Of a stretch of DNA of 64,000 bases, positions 17,564 to 29,700 are shown one piece after another. A program made the translations under genes and the position numbers. How positions within the stretch are numbered: position 1 is the stretch's first letter; every line of letters begins with the position of its first letter. Below the pieces are notes generated by a model that ran no database searches, was not told the DNA's origin, and saw nothing but the letters and a program-made list of their open reading frames with translations. Source of the stretch: an uncultured Lewinella sp. (lineage in GTDB: Bacteria; Bacteroidota; Bacteroidia; Chitinophagales; Saprospiraceae); the NCBI GenBank assembly GCA_937873655.1, contig CALMYQ010000101.1:1-64000 (forward strand), in the 5' to 3' direction.

Positions 17564-20500
17564 TTACAATTCGAATACTTCCGAGTCTTCCTGCGGCCCT
17601 TCGTCGGCGTTACTTTGTTGGAGCGCAATGTACTTTTGGAATTCACTGATGGTCGGGAATTCAAAAACGACCTTAAGCGGAATGTCGAGTGAGAAATTAT
17701 CGCGTACAAGCGAAAGCAGCCTGACCGCCAGGAGAGAATGCCCGCCCAGTGCAAAGAAATTGTCATGGATGCCCACTTTTTCTACCTTCAGCAGATCAGC
17801 CCAGATCCCGGCCAGGATCTCTTCGGTCCGGTTGCGCGGCGCGGTGTATTCCTGGTCGATCTGACCGGAAACATCGGGAGTCGGTAAGGCCGATTTATTC
17901 ACTTTTCCGGTTTCCGTAAGCGGAAGCTGGTCCATTTTTGTCCAGTAGGAAGGAACCATGTAATCCGGCAGGCGGGAGATCAGGTGGGCTTGCAAGGCAG
18001 GCTTGTTGTATTCGCCGGCCGGGACGATATAGGCTGCCAGCTGCAGGTTTCCGGAGGGGCCTGCGGCGGTTATTACTGCGCAACTCCTGACAGCAGGGTG
18101 GGCTTTCAGCGCCGCCTCTATTTCGCCCAATTCGATCCGGTGGCCCCTTATTTTGACCTGGTTATCCCTCCTGCCCAGGAATTCCAGGTTGCCATCGGGT
18201 AAAAATCGGGCAAGGTCGCCTGTTCTGTACAATCTCATCCGGCCTTTCCCCGCCGGGTCGGCATATGCAAAGCTGATCCTGGTCAATTCCTCATTGTTGA
18301 GATAGCCCCGCGCCAAACCGGCGCCGCCGATATACAGTTCACCGGGTACGCCGATTGGGGTTTGTTTTCCTGCTGCATTCAAGGTATAAACCTGCGCATT
18401 ATCGATCGGCCGCCCGATGGGAATATTGGCGTGAGGCAATTCACCGCCCCGGTCGACCCGGAAAACGGTTGCGCAGATGCCGGCTTCTGTCGGGCCGTAG
18501 GAATTGATGTAATGGCCCCATTCCAGGAATTTCCTGATGCGGTCGGGAGCAGCGGACTCTCCGCCTGTGAACAACGTCCGCATGCTCTCAAGCTCATTCA
18601 TGTTCAGCTCATTGAGATATGCGGGGGGAATGCTGCCGATTGTTATGCCTTGCTCCCGGAGGAAGGCATATAACCTCGATGGATTTGTCCGGTCGTCCGG
18701 ACCGATAATGCACAACCGGGCTCCGGCCAGCAGGGCCGTAAAGATCTCGAGTATGGAGGCATCAAATGAAAGCGCATAGAATTGCAGGCACCTGTCGCCT
18801 TCAATGATCCCGAAATCCTTGATTTGAGAAAGGATCGTATTTTTTATGCTTTGGTGCTCGATAAGCACCCCTTTGGGGTTCCCGGTTGAGCCGGATGTAT
18901 AAATGACGTAGGCCAGCTGATCCAAAAGGATTTCTGTTGAAGCTTCCTCAGGAAGCCGGTCCGTTAGCGTCCCCAGTTGCATGTCAATGGCAAAAACCGG
19001 GATATTGAACCCGCCGGTAATCAGGTCGTAAAGATTGTCAGAATGCACGATCAGCGCTTTTATGCCGGTATCTTCCATGAGGAAGGATTTGCGATCCTTA
19101 GGAAGGTTGATGTCAATCGGAACAAATGCCGCACCTGCCTTCAGAATGCCCAGGTAGGCGATGATCGCCCACTCGGATCTTGGGGTCATGACGCCTACCA
19201 GGTCGTCCGGACCGAGCTGATACGTGGCTTTCAAATAGGCAGCCAGTTTGGCGGCCTGGTCGTCCAGCTGGCTGTAGGTCAGGGCCCTGTTCTGGAAGGT
19301 GACGGCTGTTTTTTCGGGATAAAGGGCCGCTTTCTCTTCAAACAGGCTGACGATGGACCGGTTATCGGGATAGGGCATCGCTGTGTTGTTGAATTCGTTC
19401 AACAGCAGATCGGCTTCCCGGGCTGTCAGCAATTCAAGTTCGTCAATGGGATGGTCCGGATTGGAAACAATGCTTTCCAGCAACCTGGTAAAATGGCGCG
19501 CCATTCGTTCAATGGTTTCCGGCAAGAACAGGTCCGTGCAGAACAGGATGGAAATGTCCAACCCGCCGGGGCTTTCCCTGACATAAAAGGCGAGGTCCAA
19601 TTGGGAGATCTGCTGACCGGAAGGTTCGGCGTTCAGCTGCAATTCTCCCAGTTGCAGGTCCGGCACTTCCGGGGTGTTCCGCATGGAAAAAAGCACCTGG
19701 AAAACCGGGCTTCGACTGAGGCTCCGGTCCGACTCCACCCGGTCCACAATTTGCTCAAACGGGACCTGCTGGTGATTGAATGCAGCCAGTGTATTTGATT
19801 TGACGGTTTGCAGCAGGTCGCTAAACCGCGGATTGCCGGACAGGTCGGTTCGCAGAACCAGGGCGTTGAGAAAACATCCGACCAGGTTTTCCACTTCTTT
19901 CTGGTCCCGGTTTGCCAGCGGCGCTCCGATGCAGAAATCGGTTTGACCGCTGTATTGGCAGAGCATTACCTTGTACGCCGAAAGGAGCAACATGAACAAG
20001 GTAACGTCAGCCTCCAACGCCGCCGCTTTCAATTGATCCGTCAGGTCTTTTTCGATCCGGAAGCCCATGCTGTCGCCACGGGTGCTCTGGATCGCCGGCC
20101 GCGGAAAATCGGTCGGCAGCGAAAGGGGTTCCAGGCCTTTCAACCCGGCGACCCACCAATCGAGCTGGGACGCCAGCACTTCACCCGATAAATGGGACCG
20201 TTGCCATATGGCATAATCGGCGTATTGGATCGGGAGGTCCGGCAATTTGGAAGGCCTGCGCTCCAGCCTGGCGCTGTACAACTCCATCAGATCGCTTACC
20301 AGCAAGGAAATGGACCAACCGTCGGCGGCAATATGGTGCAGCACCAATACCAGGCGATGTTCTTCTTCGCCGCATTTGAACAGGTGGGCCCGAAGCATGA
20401 AGTCGGTGGCCAGATCAAACGGGGTATTGACCTGCTCGAGTATTGATTGCCTGAGTTGCCCTTCGTCACCGGCGCCTTCGGGTTCGCTGAAGGTCATTTT

Positions 20501-20740
20501 CCAGTTATCCGCCGGGAGTACAACCTGGAACGGTTCCCCGTTTTCCGATTTGAAGACCGTCCGCAATACCTCGTGGCGGCGCACCAGATCGCCGAGGGCT
20601 TCTTCCAGTACAGTGATATCCAGCTTGTTCCTCAGCCGCAATACCGAGGGCATGTGGTATTGAACGCTGCCTCCGAGCTGATCGGTGAACCAGAGCCGTT
20701 CCTGTGCAAACGACAATGGTATTTTTTCCGGTCTTGGGCC
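17564..20740 (-). other. NRPS-4 module 11 (C-A-T), hydrophobic or aromatic residue likely
   Basis: Borders are approximate. The A pocket reads DALSFGSICK, from FDASIL, GSIPPA, LFTGGE and NSYGPTEAGIC. The IC pair at the end is frequent in aromatic-activating domains, but I know no exact match. The protein ends soon after the carrier in an acidic tail. Confidence 0.85.
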
Positions 20741-23700
20741 GGCAGTTACGGCCGGGATGGTATCCGGGTTTTGCTTGTTTTGGAGAAATTCCGCCAGTTC
20801 GGCTATCGTGGGGTAAGAAAAGATATCCTCCAGGTCGGGTTTTTGGCTGAAAGCTTTGCGGATGGCGGAAATGACCCGGATGGCCAGCAGCGAGTGTCCG
20901 CCGATCTCGAAGAAATGATCGTGGATGCCGACCTGGTCTAATTTCAACAGTTTGCACCAGATCTCCGCCAGTATTTTTTCTGTTTCTGTTCGGGGCGCCA
21001 CGAATTCAGCATCAGATGCCTGCGTAAAAACGGGCTCCGGAAGGGCTTTCCTGTTAATTTTCCCGTTTTCGGTCAGCGGCAATTGCTCCAGCTCCATCCA
21101 AATGGAAGGGATCATATAATCCGGGAGGATTTTTCCGAGGCAGGCCTCCAGTTCAGCCCTTTCAAATCCGTTTTCCGGGACGATATAAGCCACCAGGTTG
21201 ATGTTTCCGCCTGTATCGGTCTTACCCAATACAGCACAACCGTTGACCATCGGCGAGGCGTTCAAGGCGTGCTCGATCTCTCCCAATTCGACCCGGTAAC
21301 CCCTTATTTTTAGTTGATCGTCTTTTCTGCCGATGAACTCCAGGTTTCCGTCGGGAAGCTGCCTGACCACGTCGCCGGTCAGGTAAACCCTGTCCTGTTC
21401 GTTCGGGCTGAACGGATCTTTTATGAACTTGGCCCTGGTCAGCTCGGGGCGGTTGAAATACCCTTTTGCAACCCCTTCCCCGCCAAGCAGCAATTCACCG
21501 GGCACGCCTGGCGGACAAAGTTTCAGATGCTGATCCACCACGTAAGCCCTGGCCTGGGAAAAGGGTCGGCCGATCGGCACCGTGTTATAATTGGCGGCAA
21601 GGTTGACCCGGTGAAGGACTTTCCCGATTGTGGCCTCTGTCGGGCCGTAATGGTTGATCACTTCAAGCGCCGGGTTTGAGCGGCGGATCTTTTCCAGTAT
21701 GTCAACGGTGAGGGATTCGCCTCCGAAGATGATGGTTCGCGCAGGCAACAGCAGGCCCGAGTCGGTTTCCAGAGCGCGCCAATGCGAAGGCACTATTTTA
21801 ATGCAATCGATCGGGTTTTCTTTGAAATAAGCCTGGATTGCGAAGGCATCGGTCAGCGTTTTTCTTGAAAAAACGTGGAGGGCGCCCCCGGTACTCAGGG
21901 CGCCGTACAAAACGGTATTGCCCAGATCGGCGGATAGGGTCGACATCAGGCCAAAAGATCTGCAGGATTGAATGTCGACCTTGTCCAGCAATCCGGAAAG
22001 GTAATTGGAGAGATTGCGGTGGGTGATTTCCACACCTTTGGAAGCGCCGGTAGACCCGGAAGTATAAATGACATAAATCCGGTGGTCCGGGTAAGTTACA
22101 TCCTCTGGGTTAACCCTCCTGGTTTTATCCGTATCCCCGCCGGCAGCGTCCTGCACATTAAAAAACAAGGATTCAAATCCGGGAATGTCAACGCTGCGAT
22201 CTTTATGCAAAGCCAGCGCTTTCATCCGGGTGTCTTCGATCATGTAGCGGATCCTTTCCGCAGGGAATTCGATATTGACGGGTACATAAGCCGCACCAGT
22301 TTTCAGGATCCCGATAATGGCGGCCACAGCCCAGTGGGAGCCGTCCATTGCCATGCCGACCAGATCATTGGGCCGGACGTTGAATTCATCTTTCAGGTAT
22401 CCGGCAATCCGGTTGGCCCGCTCATTCAGTTCGGCGTAGGTCCAGGATGCTGCCTCAAATACGACTGCCGGACTTTCCGGCGTCCTGGCCGCCTGTTCTT
22501 CAAACAGATTGACAAACGTTTTATCATAGGGTGACTTTTCGGCGGATGCCGATCCTTGCATCAGGTTAACGGCTTCTTGTTCGGAGATCATGGACAATTC
22601 CTCGATTTGATGGTCCGGCATGGACGCTGCGGACCGGAGTAGATGATGAAAATGATTGGCGATGGATTCAATGGTTCCTCTGGAAAAGAGGTCGGTACAG
22701 TACACAATGCTGACCTGCAAACCCGCGGGGGTTTCCCTGAGGTAAAATGACAGATCGTAAAGCGTTCTTTTCTGCCCGCTTGAAACCGGAGAAAGGTGCA
22801 GGTTGTCAAATTCAAGCACCGGAACTTCCGGGGTGTTGTGGAGCGTGAACAACACCTGAAAAACGGGCGTTCGATTCAGGTTTCTGCCGGTTTCTACCAG
22901 GTCGACTATTTTTTCAAAAGGAACATCCTGGTGTGCAAAGGCCGATAATACGGTCGATCTCACCTGCCCCAACACTCCGCGGAACGTGGACCCCGGCTCG
23001 ATTTTCGTCCGCAGCACCAGATTGTTGACAAAAAAGCCGGCAAGCCGCTCAAGTGATTTATGGTTGCGATTGGCCAGTGAAGTGCCGACACAAATGTCTT
23101 CCTTGCCGGCGTACCGGGCGAGCAGGATTTTCAATGCCGACAGCAGGGTCATGAAGAGGGTCGCTTCCGATTGGAGCGATAATGCCTTCAATTCCCGGAG
23201 CAATTGATTTTCAACCGAAAAACCATAAGTGTCGCCCCGGTTGCTCTGCCTGGCTGGCCTGGGAAAATCAATCGGGATTTCCAATGGCTCCAGGCCTGCA
23301 AGTTGTTCCTTCCACCAGGCGAGCTGATCTTCCAGGTACTTGCCGGCGACGTGTTCTCTTTGCCATATGGCATAATCGGGGTATTGAACCGGGAGTTCGG
23401 GCAGGTCCGGCAAATCGGAACCAAGGTATGTCCGGTAGAGTTCGGTCAGGTCTTCAACCAGGACAGCGTCAGACCACCCGTCGGAGGCAATATGGTGGAT
23501 GACCAGGATCAGCAGGTGGTCTCCCGGAGCTTGCCTGACCAGGTGGGCCCGGAGCATGTAGCCGGCATCCAACTCAAAGGGCCGGTTTACCACCTCATCG
23601 ATCAGGCCCTGGATGTCGGCCTTGTCCGCAGATCCTGAATTGTCTGAATATTCCATGGACCAGGATTGCGGGTCGAGTACGACCTGGTAGGGTTGCCCGT

Positions 23701-26700
23701 CTTCCGACCGGATCACCGAGCGAAGGGATTCATGCCGGCTGACCAAGGCTTTCAATGCTTGCTCCAGCACGTTCCTGTCCAATTCGTTGGTCAGTTGCAA
23801 AACCGTAGCCTGGTGAAACTGTACGCTGCCGCGCAATTGATCTACAAACCAAAGGCGTTCCTGGGAATAAGACAACGGGATCCTTTCCGGTCTGGGTTCC
23901 GCCTTTTTCAGCGGGGGCAAACCGGTTTCCGGGCCGGTGGATTGCAGGTGGAGGGCAAGGCTTTCTGCGGTCGGCCAGGTAAAGAGATCCCGGACCTTGA
24001 TCTCCCGGTTCATTTTTTCCCTGATCGCCGAAATAACCCGGACGGCCAGCAATGAATGGCCGCCGATCTCGAAGAAGTTGTCCTTTACGCCGACTTTTTC
24101 CAGGTGAAGGAGTTCACTGAAAATCCCGACCAGGATGATTTCGCTGTCGCTGCCCGGCGCGACATAATTGTTTTCTACCAGTTGGCGGAGGTCCGGCTCC
24201 GGAAGTGCATGCCGGTCAACCTTACCGGTTGTTCCAAGCGGGAATGCCTCCAACTGAACCCATATCGAAGGGGTCATATAAGCCGGCGCCATATCCCGCA
24301 GGTGGGTTTCCGCCGCGGCTTTATCAAATTTGTTATCAGGAATGACATATGCGATCAGGCGGTTGTGGCCGAATGGATCTTTGCGCGCTACAGCTACGGC
24401 AGATCTGATGCCCGGGGTTTTCCCCAGGAGGTATTCGACTTCTTCCAACTCAACCCTGAATCCGTTTATTTTCAGCTGGTTGTCCTTCCTGCCCAGGTAT
24501 TCTATGTCACCATCAGGAAGCCATCGGGCAAGGTCGCCTGTCCGGTAAATCACCGATTCCCCGCCGTCTTCCATCGACAGGCGCACAAATTTTTCGCGTG
24601 TCAGTTCAGGCCGGTTGAGATACCCGCGGGCCAATTGGATGCCGCCGATGCAAAGCTCGCCGGCTATTCCTTCCGGGTTCAGCTGAAGGTCATCATTGAG
24701 GATATAGATCCGGACATTCGGCAACGGCTTGCCGATCGGTATCACATCCGTCCGATCGAGATTTTCGGGTACAGGCCAGCAGGTTACGTGTATGGCGGCT
24801 TCGGTCGGACCGTACATGTTCCTGACTTTGACACGGGGCAGTTTTTCCCTGCACAGGATCAACTGGCTTTTATGAAGGACTTCTCCTCCGCAAATAATGA
24901 TCCGCAAGCTGCTGCATTCTCCGGGAGCCAGATCTTCCAGGAATGCCGATAACATGGAAGGAACCAGGCAAATGATCGTTACCTTATGCTTTTCAATGGT
25001 CGCGACCAGGTGACGGCTGTCGCCTTCCAGGCCGGGCCCTGCGAAACAGATCTGCCCGCCTACGGACAGGGGCCAGAAAAATTCCCAGACGGAAGGATCG
25101 AAACAAAACGATGTTTTCTGTATAACCGCGTCTGAGGACTTCAACTCCAGGAAATCGATGGCCCAGTACCCCTGATTGACCACACCTGCGTGGTCCATGA
25201 TAACCCCTTTGGGGCGGCCTGTCGACCCGGAAGTATAAATCACGTAGGCGGCATCTTCAGGGTTAGGACCCGGCCCTGGTTTATCGGACGGCTGACCGGC
25301 TGCCAGATCGCGGTCCATGGCAAAGAGCCCTGCAAGCGGACTTCCGTTGAAGCGGTCGCGGTGCAAATGATGTGTCAGGACGTACCTGACCCCTGCATCT
25401 TTCAGCATGAAGGCGATCCGGGTTTCGGGAAAATCCGGATCGATCGGCAAATAAGCCGCTCCCGTTTTAAAAACCGCCAGCACTGCGGTGATCATATCCA
25501 GGGATCGCTGCAGGGAGATGCCGACAATATCTCCTTTGCCGACTCCTCTGGCCGAAAGGAAATGCGCCCACCGGTTGGCCTTCTCGTCGAGCTCTTTGTA
25601 GGATAAGGATGACCCCTCGAAAACGGCCGCCGGGTTGTCAGGCGTTTTGGCCGCCTGGGCTTCGAATTGATCCAGCAGGGTTTTCGGCCCGTGAAAAGAT
25701 ACAGGAGCCGGCCTTGATCTTTGGAGGAGGGCTGTTTTTTCGCCGGCTGAGCATATATCAATAGCGCTTACCGGATATTCTATATGATTCTTAAGATTGC
25801 CGAGCAAATTCCCGAAATGGTCCATCATGCCCGCCATTCTCCTTTCCTCAAATAGATCGGGGTTATAGATTGCTTTAAGTGACAAGCCGTCCGGAGTTTC
25901 AGTGGCGGTGATGGCCAGATCGAATTTGCTGTTGGCGATGCTTCGGTCCTCCGCCGTCATCGTCAGTTCCCCGAGCCCGCCTTCGTTCAGGTCGGCGGAA
26001 TTTCCGGGGCCGGAAGCATTCTGGAGGATGAACATGACGTCGAACAGCGGGTTCCTTCCCGGAACGCGTTCGGGGGCGACCCGTTCCAGCACCTGCTCAA
26101 ACGGCGCTTCCTGCCGGGCAAAGGCATCCAGACAATTGGATTTTGTCCTGTTGAGGAACTCCCTGAAGGTAGGTTTGTCCCCGAACCGGGACCGCAGTGC
26201 CAGGGTATTGATGAAAAAACCGATCAAGGGTTCGGCCTCCTGGCTTCCGCGGTTGCCCACAGAGGTGCCTATGCAAATGTCTGTCTGGCCGGTGTACCGG
26301 TAAAGCAGGACCTTTAGCGCCGCTGTCAGGAGCATGAAAAGCGTTACTTCCTCATTTCTGCAAATGGCGGCCAGTTCCTGAAAACGGGAACCGGGAATCG
26401 ACAGGCTTGTTACCGCACCGCGGGCAGACCGAACGGCAGGGCGCGGAAAATCAAGCGGCAATTGAAGTGGCGGGGCCCCTGCCAGCTGATTCACCCAATA
26501 GGTCAGTTGCTCCTCCAGTTGAGGCGGCGTAAGGTGTTTTCGCTGCCAGACTGCGTAATCGGCGTATTGAACCTGCAAGGGCGCCAGATTTGGGGTTTGT
26601 CCCTGGGTGCGGGCGCGGTAACAGGCCGTCAGTTCCCTCATCAGAATGGGGATCGACCAACCGTCGGCAGCTATGTGGTGCAATACGATCAGGAGATCAT

Positions 26701-29700
26701 ATTGATCCGGGGCTTTCTTCATCAACCAGACCCTGAGCATGTGATCAGCGGCGAGGTCAAAAGGCTTTTTCACGGATGCTGCGATCCAGTCTTCTCCTGC
26801 CGGCCCGGTGTCCGGGTTTTGCCGGTCAAGGACGGTCATGCGCCATTTTCCGGCATCCAGGATTTTCTGTACCGGCCGGCCTTTTTCCAATGAATAGACC
26901 GTCCGGAGGATCTCATGCCGGTCGACCAGATCGGAGAAGGCGCATTCAAGGGCGTCCTCATTCAATTTTCCGCCAATGCTGAATAATTGCGGTATATGAT
27001 AGTGAACGCTTCCTTCGAGCTGGTCGACGAGCCAGAGGCGTTCCTGGGAAAAAGAAAGCGGAATTTGCTCCGGGCGGTCGCCGGGCACGATGGGCGGTCG
27101 AGAAATGGTCCCGGCCAGGCTGTCCAGCCGGGAAGCGAGGCCGGCAACAGTAGTATGGGTAAAAACGTCCTTTACCTTCAACTCCCGGCCCAGATTTTTG
27201 CGGACAGCGGCAATGACCCGCATGGCCAGCAGGGAATGGCCGCCGATCTCAAAGAAATTGTCGTTTGCGCTGATGTTTTTAAGATGCAGCAGGGTTTCCC
27301 AGATTTCAGCGACTTTGATCTCGGTTTCGGTGCGGGGCATAATCCTGATCTCGCCTGCAACGGAAAGGTCTTCCCAACCGGGAAGCGCATTTCGGTCTAC
27401 TTTTCCGTTCGGATTCAGCGGAAGATGGTCCAACGGGATCAGGAATGCCGGAATCATATAATCGGGCAAGCGGTTTTTCAGATAGGCCCGGATCGCTTCG
27501 TTTGCGCCCGCCGGTTCAGCATCAATCTCCATAAGCGGAACGTAATACCCAACCAGTTTCTTCGCACCCGATCCATCCTCGCCGGCGATTACGGTACACC
27601 GGGCGACTTGCGGGCAATCCTGAAGAACGGATTCTATTTCACCCAATTCAATCCGGTATCCCCGGATCTTTAACTGAGCGTCGCGGCGACCAATGAAGTC
27701 GATATTGCCGTCTTTCATCAGGGCTCCTATGTCGCCCGATTTATAGAGTCTCTGGCCGAAAGGTGATCTGAACGGGGCGGAAATATATTTCTGGGCGGTC
27801 AGTTCCGGCCGGTTGATATACCCTTCGCTCACGCCGTGACCGCCGATCAGGATCTCACCGGCAACCCCGGTTCCGGCAAGGTTGCCGGCCTTGTCAAGTA
27901 TGTATACCGAAGAGTTGGCGAGCGGCTTGCCGATAGGGACCTTGCCGGATGCCATACTGTCTATCGGGTAATAAGTGCAGTACACCGTGGTCTCAGTAGG
28001 ACCGTAGACGTGCACCAGCTTGCCGGGGCCCAAAACATTGAATGCCTTCCGGGCGTGTGGGATCGAAACCAGCTCCCCCCCGAACAGCAATTTCCGGAGC
28101 CCTTTCAGCCCGGCCGGATCAAAATCGACCATGGCGTTGAACAAGGCCGTTGTTACAAACCAAACGGTGATTTTTTGTTCTTGCAGGATTGCAGTCAGTT
28201 TTCCCGGATCCGAAACGGCATCCTCGCTGACAAGATGGAGAGAAGCCCCGTTCAGCAGTGAACAGAATATGTCGTAAACCGAGCCGTCGAATGCAAAATT
28301 TGACCATTGCAGCACCCTGTCTCCGGGTTTTACAGCGATCGGACCTGGTTCGTGAACGAGTTTCAGTACGTTTTGCTGGCTGACCAAGGTACCTTTCGGC
28401 GTACCGGTAGTGCCTGACGTGTACATGATATAAACCCCATCGCCGGAGGCAAACTGGTACGCGGGCCGGTCCGGGGAGCAGGATGCAGCGGCTCTGGTAT
28501 CGATGATTTCGACTTGGGGAATGTCGAATTTTTCCACCAATGCGGTATCGGAAGCCACGACGAGGTCAGCAGCGGCATCCTGCAGCATAAAAGCTAACCT
28601 TGACGCCGGGAACTCCAGGTTGAGGGGCACATAAACGCCCCTGCACTTCAGGATTGCCAGAATGCCGGTGATCATTTCGATTCCCCTGGTTGACAGCAGC
28701 CCTACCCTATCCTGCGGTTTGACGCCTTTGGTCAGCAGGCAATTTGCCAGGCGGTTGGATTGTTGGTCGAGGTCGGAATAGGTCAGGACCTTACCGTCAA
28801 AAACCATTGCAATCCCATCGGGGTTCTGGTCAACCTGGTGGTAAAAAAGGTCAATGAGGGTTTTATCTGCAGAATAAAATGTTTCTGTACCGATGGATTT
28901 GCGGAAAGTTGCGACTTTCTCTTCATCCGAAATAATGGAAAGGTTTGAGATGCGTTGATCCGGGTCAGATACAACGGATCTCAGCAGTTGCCTGAAATTG
29001 TCCGCCATTCTTTTTACGGTTTCTTCCAGGAAAAGATCCCTGCAATAAACGATATCGAAGAACAGGCCCACCGGGCTGTCGTTGGCTGAGAAAACCAGAT
29101 CAAATTTTGAATATTCATGGCCTGTTCTGACCGGCGACAAACTAAGGTCGCCCAGTTCGAGATCCGGTATTTCAGGTATGTTCTGGATGACAAACATGAC
29201 CTGGAAGACCGGATTGCGATTGAGGCTGCGTTCGGGTTCTATCTTTCGGACGATCTGTTCCAGCGGCACTTCCTGGTTGGCAAAAGCGGATAAGGCAGCG
29301 GATTTTACTTTTTGAAGCAGTTCGCTGAAGCGCGGGTCGCCGCTCAGGTTATTGCGCAAGGCAAGGGAATTGACAAAAAAGCCCACGATGGGTTCCAGTT
29401 CTTCCTGATTCCGGTTGGCGAGGGGGGTACCGACACAGATATCTTCCTGGCCGGTAAGCCGGTGCAGCAGGGTATTGAAAGCCGTGAGCAGGGTCATGAA
29501 AAGGGTCGTTTCCTGCTCAATGGACAAGGCCTTAAGGTCGTCGGCCAGGTCCTTTTCAATCCGGAGTTGGGTAACCGCGCCCCGTGCGCTGTGCGCGGCG
29601 GGCCGTTGGAAATCGTACGGCAAACGGATGGTTTCGACTCCCTTCAGTTGGCTTTCCCACCATCCCAGTTTGGATTCCAGCACATCTCCGGAAAGCCGGT